The notes beneath the pieces are model-generated. The model made no database searches. It was not told the DNA's origin and saw nothing but the letters and a program-made list of their open reading frames with translations. This document shows positions 27,301 through 33,855 of a stretch of DNA of 64,000 nucleotides, piece by piece. Made by a program: the position numbers and the translations under genes. The stretch covers positions 62,001-126,000 of the forward strand of contig JAHBXW010000012.1 of assembly GCA_019636235.1 (NCBI GenBank), written 5' to 3'. Numbering within the stretch: position 1 is the first letter of the stretch; each line of letters opens with the position of its first letter. Source of the stretch: Planctomyces sp. GTDB lineage: Bacteria; Planctomycetota; Planctomycetia; Planctomycetales; Planctomycetaceae.

Positions 27301-28237
27301 ATGACTCGACCTCGTCCCGCGAGTCCCGTTCAAGCCGATCATCAAGGGGCTCGTCGGGAGCCTCGTCGTCGGGGGGCTCGAAGAGGTCATCCAGCGCCTC
27401 GTCCCGGCGCGGCTTTGACGATGACGGCGCCTTGGACCCGCGACTTTCGGCGGCCAGCGCCGCCAGCCCCGCATCGAGATCGAGTTCCCGCACGGGCTTC
27501 TTGGCGGGCGCTTTCGGCGGTTCCGGCGCGGGGCGCCTCGGTTCTTCGGCGCGGGCGGGGGGCGACGCCTCCCGGGACGGCTTTTTGGGAGGTTCCGGGG
27601 ACCGCTCGGCGGGACGTTCCGCTTTGGCGGACGGCTTGGAGGAACTCGCCTTGCCGGGAGGGGCCTTGTCTCCCGCGGACCGCGGCGCCGGGGACTTGGA
27701 CGACGAGGACGACGTTTTCTGCGCCGAGGGCGCCGTGGACTTCGGTGACCCCTTCGCGGCGGAACCGGCACTTCGCGGAGCGCTGTCGCCCGCGGGCCGG
27801 GACGCGGGTTTGGCCGGCGCCGTCGGAACCTTGGACGGTTGGCTGGCACTCCCTTTGAGCCATTCCGGGACGTTGACTTCTTCGGACAACGGCTTCAGGG
27901 AGATCTCGCTGAGTCCTCCCTCGCTTTCCCGGGGAGCTTTAGCGGCGGCTTCATCGTCGCGAAAGCGGACATCGACCGTGCCAAAACGGAGCACGTCCCC
28001 GGGCTTGAGAGTGGCCCGCTGCACGATGGCCCCGTTGACTTCCAGGCCGTCCACGCCGGCCGCCACCGCCTCGAACGCTTCCTTCGCCCAACTGACCCGG
28101 CAATGCATCGACTCGACGGCATCCTCGTCGATCTGGATGTCATTGGAGGCATGACTGCCGATCGACACGGGCTGCTGCTTCTCGAGCGGACGCTGCTCCG
28201 TTTCGCCAGTCAGGTGAATGATTTCAAGGAACGCCAT
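24341..28237 (-). CDS. FHA domain - transmembrane - TPR-like - PQQ-type beta-propeller protein
   Basis: A 1,298-residue protein joining cytoplasmic and periplasmic modules. Residues 1-97 form an FHA domain (VSIGSHASNDIQ, then ESMHCRVSW) that would bind phosphothreonine. Residues about 100-345 are a disordered Pro/Ser/Lys/Glu-rich linker. One span lies at about 351-375 (LVLGLAIGSLVLALAAAVFYF), then a TPR-like helical part (about 380-600). The rest (about 620-1298) has repeated WXXP-like and glycine-rich blades of a PQQ-type propeller (for example GALWRQPVDSPASGRPLLDEG). FHA would face the cytoplasm and the propeller the periplasm. I start at ATG 28237; the frame opens earlier only through a TTG. 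It is coupled to the binding-protein gene by ATGA overlap. Confidence 0.82.
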   Translation of the reverse strand: MAFLEIIHLTGETEQRPLEKQQPVSIGSHASNDIQIDEDAVESMHCRVSWAKEAFEAVAAGVDGLEVNGAIVQRATLKPGDVLRFGTVDVRFRDDEAAAKAPRESEGGLSEISLKPLSEEVNVPEWLKGSASQPSKVPTAPAKPASRPAGDSAPRSAGSAAKGSPKSTAPSAQKTSSSSSKSPAPRSAGDKAPPGKASSSKPSAKAERPAERSPEPPKKPSREASPPARAEEPRRPAPEPPKAPAKKPVRELDLDAGLAALAAESRGSKAPSSSKPRRDEALDDLFEPPDDEAPDEPLDDRLERDSRDEVESSSAPAPAAAATSEDTVTDRIRRAMKEQHARPGEQDVARSPLVLGLAIGSLVLALAAAVFYFIGNRQSTQMAYDAANSLFEQQKYNEAIAELTKFLQLHAKSSLAPQARVQLGLARIDQQINGATPNFPEGFKLLKDFIAARRELPGFGELQQQLATRAGQVAEGAAKMAGRPPYARDLLAISQEAKGVFATNSPRDAQPTEELKRIDALGRDSEAAILKNETYESLLARIDEAIAGKQPLEALVLRRELLARYPDLERDRRVLAATQKMLETERELVQDDAFELEAIKDPLPTNPGTISLVYQARTRTDQVSVQRAIPVLAEDSLFGIDTITGAPVWKVTVGAERPFFPVRDAGTSSLIAFDNVRQEVLRIQQNSGQALWRQPVDSPASGRPLLDEGQVYVPTAGGVLYRFDLETGRATGRLRFSQEISNPVALDDGSRIVVGGDREVFYTITKRPLACVAVSYLGQPSKSIVAPLLSMGPYVLAAENRTTNTCRLRLLTTEPKDQPLRDIATADVAGQVVDPPAVRGRDLFVPSTGERVAAFLLSAEMGQPPLSTGPTYEVKGGQPTVTYLAPAPDEELFMASTALRKLQLTVDALQPAQEPILLGRASQPLQYQDRMMYVARKRRYSDAVVLTPVDRTSLSGDWQAIVGAEILAASPVSGDSPSVICATESGNLFRITARHLESGGFLSVAERLPLNEELADPLLARAIGDGQLMVACGLPDPRLWVVNRVGQIERSLILSQPLQAAPALLGNRILAPVAGALQLLQATNGQQAGQEFKLPGDIDAGARWSAAFAAGNDSGVAVLESGIVFSVRLQSNPRPHVAEAGRYALNAPLGGRPAFAEGRLAVASVDGQVAVIPSDVFEPRTRQLPAAVTAGPWLTGDMVLVEVGGTELHALSIAADLPELWVLPLDGTHVAGTPTPRGGTLMIPLQDGRIVDCDPGSGAIQSALELNVALNGEPVAVGTKLYVPAMDGSLVLVPEAQP

Positions 28238-28306
28238 GGAACAGTTTTCTGGAACGGGGAATGTCGTCCTGGTCCGAGTCCCGGCTGCCAACGGGAGCGG
28301 AACGCC

Positions 28307-28957
28307 TCAGTCGTCGTCCTTCCGCGAGATCCGCCGCACACGCTGCATGCCGACGTCGATCGCGGCGCTGGTCACCGCCACGACGGTCCCATGCTTCGCC
28401 TCGTAGGCCGGCTCGATCAGCAGCTCATTCTTGGATTCGCTGGCCATCTTCAGGGCCAGCACATCGCGCAGCTCGGCGAGGCCGGCCACTGGTTCGTCAT
28501 CGACAAGGATCTGGTCGTCAGTGGTAATGGTTACAACGATCGACTCCGAGGCCAGATCCTCGAGCGTGACCGACTGCGCGGCTCCTTCGTCCTCGGGCTG
28601 GGGCGCGGAGGTCTCCAGCGACTTCTGCGTCGAGAACGCGGCCGTCAGCATGAAGAAGATCAGCAACTGAAACGTGACGTCGACCATGGGCGTCATATCG
28701 AGCCCATCCGCGGTGAACTCCCGCTTCTTGAGGCGGACCTGCGGGGCCTCGTCATCGGCCTCGACAGCCGTCCGTTCCCGGACTTCGGGGGGAATGGACA
28801 GTTCCGCCGCGGTCAGGGATTCTCCGGACGCCGCCTCATCCAGCGACGGCACGCGGACCTCGGTGGTGCACGACGGACAGAACACCTCCTGGCCCGCCTT
28901 GCGGGTTGCGATGCTCAGCAGCTGCTGGCAGGACGGGCACCGGAACTGGATGGACAT
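28307..28957 (-). CDS. ExbD/TolR-like protein with N-terminal zinc ribbon
   Basis: A 216-residue single-span protein. The N-terminus holds a four-cysteine zinc ribbon: C7, C10, C27 and C30 (CPSC repeated). The middle (about 80-115) is the ExbD membrane segment with the conserved Asp in MVDVTFQLLIFFM (Asp 93), which in ExbD carries the proton. The C-terminal periplasmic domain (about 140-205) matches ExbD. The ribbon would sit in the cytoplasm, where canonical ExbD has only a short tail, so it may bind a regulator or nucleic acid. AAGGA lies about 9 nt upstream. A second, plain ExbD is 80 bp upstream. Confidence 0.85.
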   Translation of the reverse strand: MSIQFRCPSCQQLLSIATRKAGQEVFCPSCTTEVRVPSLDEAASGESLTAAELSIPPEVRERTAVEADDEAPQVRLKKREFTADGLDMTPMVDVTFQLLIFFMLTAAFSTQKSLETSAPQPEDEGAAQSVTLEDLASESIVVTITTDDQILVDDEPVAGLAELRDVLALKMASESKNELLIEPAYEAKHGTVVAVTSAAIDVGMQRVRRISRKDDD

Positions 28958-29037
28958 CCGCCGCGATCCTTGTTGCCGTTTCGGACAGGCCGGCGACCGT
29001 CGCCGGCAGACCCCGGGGAGGGGCCGTCACGTCAGGG

Positions 29038-29466
29038 TCAGTTCTGCGGCACGTCCTGCACGCCGACGAAGAACTGCTCGATTCCTTCCACCTCGTTGGC
29101 CGCCCGGGCGACTTCCTCGACGAACCCCGAAGGGGCCTCCCGGTCGGCCTTGATGATCACCGTCGTCTTCTGCGATTCGCGCTTGCCCTGCTCGACATAC
29201 GCCGTCACTTCGGGCAGCGTCACCGGGCCATTGGCCTTTTTGCCGTCGGACAGGTAAACGCCCGCCTCGCCGTCGTCCATCAGCACGGTCACGATCGTCG
29301 AAGTGTCGGTGATGACGCCCTTGCCGTGCTTGGCGGGGGGCAGCTTGAGGACGCTGGCGGCGTCCATCGTCGACGACACCATGAAGAAGATCAGCAGCAG
29401 GAATGTCATGTCGATCATGGGCGTGATGTCCATGTCGTCTTCGATGGCGAATCGCTTGCGTGCCAT
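29038..29466 (-). CDS. ExbD/TolR-family biopolymer transport protein
   Basis: Stator-rotor-type energy-coupling subunit. At 142 residues it has the normal ExbD length, with the membrane segment DITPMIDMTFLLLIFFMV and the conserved proton-carrying Asp at 19. The periplasmic domain follows, ending with VVGVQ-like ExbD sequence. It lies between the ExbB-type gene and the zinc-ribbon ExbD, so the complex may use a mixed ExbD dimer. Spacing to its neighbours is 73-80 bp, larger than the rest of the operon, which could hold ribosome sites or small signals. Confidence 0.9.
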   Translation of the reverse strand: MARKRFAIEDDMDITPMIDMTFLLLIFFMVSSTMDAASVLKLPPAKHGKGVITDTSTIVTVLMDDGEAGVYLSDGKKANGPVTLPEVTAYVEQGKRESQKTTVIIKADREAPSGFVEEVARAANEVEGIEQFFVGVQDVPQN

Positions 29467-29539
29467 GCTCCGCCTTTTGTCTCAACCAACTGCCGCCGGA
29501 TCGCGGCGTCTGTGGGCCTCTGGCTGACGCCGGGCCGCG

Positions 29540-30265
29540 TCAATCGCTAAGCGCGCGTTCCAGGTCGTGGAAGAACTCGCCCAGATGCTCCTGCACGGAA
29601 TCCACGAGCTTGCTGATCCGCACCTGCACCATGCCGCCCAGCATGGTCATGGGGATGGCGATCGTCAGCCCCCACATCGTGGTCAACAGCGCGAGGCTGA
29701 TGTCGTCGGCCAGCTGTTTGGGATCGGTGCCGGTGGAACTGGCGGTGGCGATCTTGGCGAACGCCAGGATCATGCCCGTGACCGTGCCGAGCAGCCCCAG
29801 CATGGGGGCCGTCTTCACGACCATGGAGATTCCCGAGTGGCGATAAGTCAGGTCGGCGACGACGTCGCGCTCAAACTTCTCCGTCAGCAGGCCCCGCAGC
29901 TTGGCGACGCCGCGATCGCGGTTGGCCAGCGCCAGCAGGATCAGCTGGGGAACGGCCTTCGACCAGTAGGGGGGCGAATCGCAGACCTCGCCCGCCCCCT
30001 CGAAGTCCTTGCGGTCCATCCGTTCGCGAACGTCGCTGAGAAACTGCTCGGCCTCCTGTTCGCTCGCGAACCGCTTCTCGCGGATCTTCCGCATCAGCAG
30101 GATGAACAGGAACACGCCATACATGGCCGACAGCGCCTGGGCGGTGTAGATCACCGGTCCCGACAGGCTGAGGGCGTAGTCCAGGAGCCCCCGCGACCCG
30201 GCGGGCTCGGCCGTCAGGTCCTGGGCGAGCACGAGTCCTGCTTGCACTGAGGCAGGTCCGAACAT
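29540..30265 (-). CDS. MotA/TolQ/ExbB-family proton channel protein
   Basis: Forms the proton channel with ExbD-type partners. The 241-residue protein has three spans: about 35-55 (YTAQALSAMYGVFLFILL), and the two conserved channel spans, GISMVVKTAPMLGLLGTVTGMILAF and SLALLTTMWGLTIAIPMTMLGG, the TolQ/ExbB signature. I start at ATG 30265 because GGAG lies 9 nt before it; an earlier TTG (30280) is also open. It is followed by two ExbD genes and preceded by a single-span protein, the order of an energised envelope complex. Confidence 0.9.
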   Translation of the reverse strand: MFGPASVQAGLVLAQDLTAEPAGSRGLLDYALSLSGPVIYTAQALSAMYGVFLFILLMRKIREKRFASEQEAEQFLSDVRERMDRKDFEGAGEVCDSPPYWSKAVPQLILLALANRDRGVAKLRGLLTEKFERDVVADLTYRHSGISMVVKTAPMLGLLGTVTGMILAFAKIATASSTGTDPKQLADDISLALLTTMWGLTIAIPMTMLGGMVQVRISKLVDSVQEHLGEFFHDLERALSD

Positions 30266-30310
30266 CTGCAGTTGCTCCAATAGGAACGGGGACAGCCGCG
30301 CCGGGGCGGG

Positions 30311-31213
30311 CTATTTCAAATAAGTCTGACGAGTCACCTCAAAGGAGTAGCCGCCGCGCTGGGCCAGCACCTGGAAGTATGTCCGGCGAATGTCCTTAGC
30401 CGGACGGTTGGCGTACTTGAGTTCCAGCGTGGCCAGCACGTTCTCGATGTTCTCGGGATAGAAGTGCAGGATGTTGGCCCGCGAGGCGTCGACGCCGGCG
30501 CGCTGAAACAACTGGATGTCCGCCTGCTTCCGCTCTCCCCCCTGCCAGGTGAAATACAGCCGCTTCTCATCCCGGCCGGAGGTCACCACACGCGATTTGG
30601 GGCTCTTCGAAACGTCCGACAGATACACCAGCCGGCCGTCCCGAAACATCGCTCCCAGTTCGATTCCAAAGTAGTCCAACTGAGCCGCGTACGCGGTCAG
30701 CGAGGCGTCGTTGGCGAACTGCACCACCCAGCGCAGCTCCCGCGCCACGCCGCCCCCCGAACCCGGACCGAAGCCCAGCGGACGCCGACCGGTCCCGTCC
30801 ACCGAACCTTCCGCCTCGGCGTACTCGTCCTGCGGCTCGACGAACATCTGCGCCTGAATCGACGCCTGGTCGGACACCTGCGTCACCATGTCCAGTTGCT
30901 CCTGGACCTGCAGTTCGTCGACCTCTTCCGGGGACTCGACCATCGGCGTCTCGTCCGGCGCGCCGTCCAGATCGCCGCCGCCCACGACGTCGACGACCTC
31001 CATCGCCACCAGCAAAGGCGGCGGCGCGGGTCGTGTCTGAAACCAGTAGAACAGCGCCGCGATCACTCCGCCGATCAGCGCCAGCACCAGCGCCATCATG
31101 AATGAGCTGACGCGGTCGTAGGGATTGATCCGCATCACCGGCGTGCGCGGCGCGACGGAACGGGCGGGTGCGTCGGCCGGTGCGGAAGTGGACAGCACCG
31201 GGGGGGCGGCCAT
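30311..31213 (-). CDS. Single-span periplasmic protein, possible TonB/TolA-position partner of the ExbB/ExbD complex
   Basis: A 300-residue protein with a short cytoplasmic start, one span (about 37-61), then an acidic Glu/Gln-rich linker (about 75-130), a glycine-rich turn and a C-terminal folded domain (about 155-300) beginning ARELRWVVQFANDASLTAY. The topology is that of TonB or TolA: N-terminal anchor, extended linker, C-terminal periplasmic domain. The C-terminal sequence does not match TonB; I do not recognise the family. It is the first gene of the operon, 45 bp before the ExbB gene, which supports a mechanical partner role (inference). Confidence 0.62.
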   Translation of the reverse strand: MAAPPVLSTSAPADAPARSVAPRTPVMRINPYDRVSSFMMALVLALIGGVIAALFYWFQTRPAPPPLLVAMEVVDVVGGGDLDGAPDETPMVESPEEVDELQVQEQLDMVTQVSDQASIQAQMFVEPQDEYAEAEGSVDGTGRRPLGFGPGSGGGVARELRWVVQFANDASLTAYAAQLDYFGIELGAMFRDGRLVYLSDVSKSPKSRVVTSGRDEKRLYFTWQGGERKQADIQLFQRAGVDASRANILHFYPENIENVLATLELKYANRPAKDIRRTYFQVLAQRGGYSFEVTRQTYLK

Positions 31214-31687
31214 GCGGTCGGTTGTCCTGTACGGGGTCGAGGGACGGGAACGACTCGGTCGCGAGGTGCGGCAGCCAGCCGGCAGAGATGAGCGATCAAT
31301 CCCTCGAATCTCGCCAGAGGGAACGCGTCCGCCTGAGCGCCGACAACGGCCAGCGTCGTCGGAAAACGGCTTTCGCGGTCCAATCGCCGATGCTATGGCC
31401 GGCGCTGAACACTGTCAACAAGCCGGCGGCCGTTCATCGATGAGGGAAATCCCGCGTGTGATTTCCAACCGGAATCCGCCTGCCTGACCGGGATTCGGAG
31501 GCAGAATTTCATTCGATGCGGGCCGGTTTCCAGATCGGAACGCACATCCCAACGCGGAGGCGCGGCGTTTTTGTCGCGAACATTCTCCGTCCCCGGGAGG
31601 TCCGGGAACGGACCCCTGCGATCCGCCGCGCCCGTCGGCGCGCCGCAGCGCGTTTCATGATTCCGCGGCGACCAGCTGAGGCCTATC
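31214..31687. other. Divergent intergenic region upstream of the ExbB/ExbD operon
   Basis: About 470 bp between the operon start at 31213 and the STAS gene at 31688. It should hold the operon promoter and the STAS promoter. I see no gene, no strong hairpin and no clear repeat. Confidence 0.45.
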
Positions 31688-32074
31688 ATGACGACCATGA
31701 AGCACCTGAAAATCTTTGGCGTCGAGCAGTTCGGCCCCGCCGTCGTCCTGACCCCCGAAGGGGATGCGAGCAACTTTCGCTATCGCGACCTTCAGGCCGA
31801 AGCGAATTCGCTGCGCGCGCACCTCATGAAGCCGGGCTGCCAGCATCTGATCGTCGACCTGCATCGGATGCAGTATTTCGGATCGGAGTTCATTGGCGCG
31901 ATTGTGTCGATGCTGCGGGAAGTGCGGGCTCGCGGGGGCAAGGCGATGTTCTGCTCCGCCAACGAACAGATGCTGCAGGTGCTGCAGAACATGAGCCTGT
32001 TCCGCCTGTGGCCGCATTATGCGACCCGGGAGGAGGCGCTCGCTTCCCTGGGCGAGCCGACTTCGGCTTCCTGA
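31688..32074 (+). CDS. STAS-domain (anti-anti-sigma-like) protein
   Basis: A 128-residue STAS protein of the SpoIIAA/RsbV type. The core reads LIVDLHRMQYFGSEFIGAIVSMLREVRARGGKAMFCSANEQMLQVLQ; a Ser in FGSEFIG sits where kinases phosphorylate these switches. Such proteins release sigma factors or activate phosphatases. No cognate anti-sigma kinase is adjacent, but two proteins with RsbW-like ATPase domains are 9-18 kb away (40826-41749 and 49868-50797). GAGG 6 nt upstream supports the start. A hairpin follows its stop. Confidence 0.85.
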   Translation: MTTMKHLKIFGVEQFGPAVVLTPEGDASNFRYRDLQAEANSLRAHLMKPGCQHLIVDLHRMQYFGSEFIGAIVSMLREVRARGGKAMFCSANEQMLQVLQNMSLFRLWPHYATREEALASLGEPTSAS

Positions 32075-32082
32075 GGTCTAAC

Positions 32083-32102
32083 ACCCCGGCGGATCGGGGT
32101 TT
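32083..32102 (+). terminator. Short GC hairpin after the STAS gene
   Basis: ACCCCG (32083-32088) and CGGGGT (32095-32100) with a 6-nt loop, followed by TT. It begins 9 nt after the stop. The T-run is short, so termination may be partial. Confidence 0.45.
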
Positions 32103-32210
32103 GCAGCTGACTGGCGATCTCTTCAAGTCCATCCGCGAAACCGTCCGATGAATGGGCGGAGACCCGCGTGCGACGGATGCGCCGCGGCAGGACGGGGACG
32201 GACGATCCGC

Positions 32211-32708
32211 ATGGCTGAACGAAACGGGGCCGACAAGCTGCACCTCGGCTTTCTCAGGGTCGTGACCCTCGACGCCGGGTATGTCGGCGGGCTGCTCGTC
32301 ACGAACCGCATCGGGCGGCCGCTGGAGTTTCAGTGCACCACGCCCGTTCGTCCCAACCGCACTCAGGAACTCCTGTACGGCGCCACGCTGGAAGGATTCC
32401 TGTTCACCGAGGTCCTGGGCCGAACCCTGTTCGACAGAACGGCGGTCAAGCCGGATGTCCTGCTGATCGATCAGCCCGCGCTGCTCGCCATCCGCGAACA
32501 ACTCGCGATCGGAGTCATCCAGCTCCCCGCATCGTCGGAGGGGCTCGCCGAGGCGATTCTGGACGCCGCCGTCCTGCATGACGAGCACCCCGGCGACCGC
32601 GACTGGATCGAACGGCTGCGCAAGGCGATCCCCGCCTCGGCCGACATTCGCGAACCGCTCGACCGCGTGCAGGACGCGCTTCAGGAAGCGCTTCGCGCTG
32701 CGGCCTGA
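32211..32708 (+). CDS. Conserved unknown protein
   Basis: A 165-residue soluble protein. It has alternating strands and helices (LHLGFLRVVTLDAGYVGGLLVTN, then QELLYGATLEGFLFTEVLG and VLLIDQPALLAIREQL). I do not recognise a family; the pattern could be a small alpha/beta fold, and there is no signal peptide or span. I use ATG 32211 because the conserved-looking region starts there; an earlier in-frame ATG lies at 32148. It sits 137 bp after the STAS gene and 88 bp before the alcohol dehydrogenase gene, on the same strand. Confidence 0.6.
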   Translation: MAERNGADKLHLGFLRVVTLDAGYVGGLLVTNRIGRPLEFQCTTPVRPNRTQELLYGATLEGFLFTEVLGRTLFDRTAVKPDVLLIDQPALLAIREQLAIGVIQLPASSEGLAEAILDAAVLHDEHPGDRDWIERLRKAIPASADIREPLDRVQDALQEALRAAA

Positions 32709-32796
32709 ACCGCCGCCAGCCCCTGCAAGGCTGCGCCGCCGACCCGGATGCGATACGATTCGCCGGGTCCCTCCCTTTCTCCGCAGACGCTCCGCC

Positions 32797-33819
32797 ATGC
32801 GCGCCATCCGCCTCGAGCAGCCCCGCGAATTTCGAAAGATTGAACTCGAGGAACCCGCTCCCCCCGGCCCCGGCCAGGCGCTCGTCCGCACGCACCGCAT
32901 GGGCATCTGCGGATCGGACGTCGGCGGCTATCTCGGCAAGATGCCGTTCTTCCGCTACCCGCGGATTCCCGGCCACGAGCTGGGCGTCGAGGTCCTGCAG
33001 GTCGGCCCGGATGTGACCAACGTCGCCGCTGGCGACCGCTGCAGCGTAGAACCCTACATGAACTGCGGACGCTGCTTCGCCTGCCGCCGCGGTCGCGGCA
33101 ACTGCTGCCAGACTCTGGAAGTCATCGGCGTGATGGCCGACGGCGGACTGCGGGATCGGTTCCTGATCCGCGCGGACAAGCTGCACCGTTCGGCGAGTCT
33201 GACCTTCGATCAGCTCGCGCTCGTCGAGACGCTGGCGATCGGCTGCCATGCCTGCGACCGCGGCGGCTCGCAGGCGGGGGATGATGTGCTGATCATCGGC
33301 GCGGGACCGATCGGACTGGCGTCGCTGGAGTTCGTGCGATTGACGGGCGCGCGGATCACGGTGATGGACATGGTCGCCGAGCGGCTGGAGTTCTGCCGGC
33401 GGGTGTATGGCATCGAGCACACGGTCCTCGCCGGGGACGGACAGGAGCTGGATCGGCTTCGCGCGGCGACCGGGGGCGATCTGTATCCGGTCGTCATCGA
33501 CGCCACCGGCGCCCAGCGCTCCATGTCGGCCTGCCTGGGATACGCCGCGCAAACCGGCGTCGTCGTTTACGTCGGCATCACCACGCAGGAGGTCAGCTTT
33601 CCGCACCCGGTGCTGCATAAGGCGGAGCTGACGCTGAAGGGGAGCCGCAACGCCCTGCCGGCCGATTTCCCTCGGATCATTTCGCTCATTGAACAGGGGA
33701 CGATCGACACCGGCCGCTGGATCACGCACCGCACCACGTTCGATCGCGTCATCGACGAGTTCGAGACGTTCACGCGGCCCGAGTCGGGCGTCATCAAGGC
33801 GATCGTTGACGTTGCATAA
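32797..33819 (+). CDS. Zinc-dependent alcohol dehydrogenase (polyol/L-sugar-acid dehydrogenase type)
   Basis: A 340-residue medium-chain dehydrogenase. The catalytic zinc site is C38 with GHE at 59-61; the structural zinc site is C90, C93, C96, C104 (CGRCFACRRGRGNC). The NAD(P)-binding glycine motif is IIGAGPIGLASLEF (about 167-180). The closest groups by eye are sorbitol, L-threonine or galactonate dehydrogenases; the substrate is not determined. ATG 32797 gives the normal length; the upstream open frame continues only into the preceding gene's other frame. Confidence 0.88.
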   Translation: MRAIRLEQPREFRKIELEEPAPPGPGQALVRTHRMGICGSDVGGYLGKMPFFRYPRIPGHELGVEVLQVGPDVTNVAAGDRCSVEPYMNCGRCFACRRGRGNCCQTLEVIGVMADGGLRDRFLIRADKLHRSASLTFDQLALVETLAIGCHACDRGGSQAGDDVLIIGAGPIGLASLEFVRLTGARITVMDMVAERLEFCRRVYGIEHTVLAGDGQELDRLRAATGGDLYPVVIDATGAQRSMSACLGYAAQTGVVVYVGITTQEVSFPHPVLHKAELTLKGSRNALPADFPRIISLIEQGTIDTGRWITHRTTFDRVIDEFETFTRPESGVIKAIVDVA

Positions 33820-33855
33820 CGGCGCCGGCAATTTCGCGGGCGATCGCGGGCGAAC

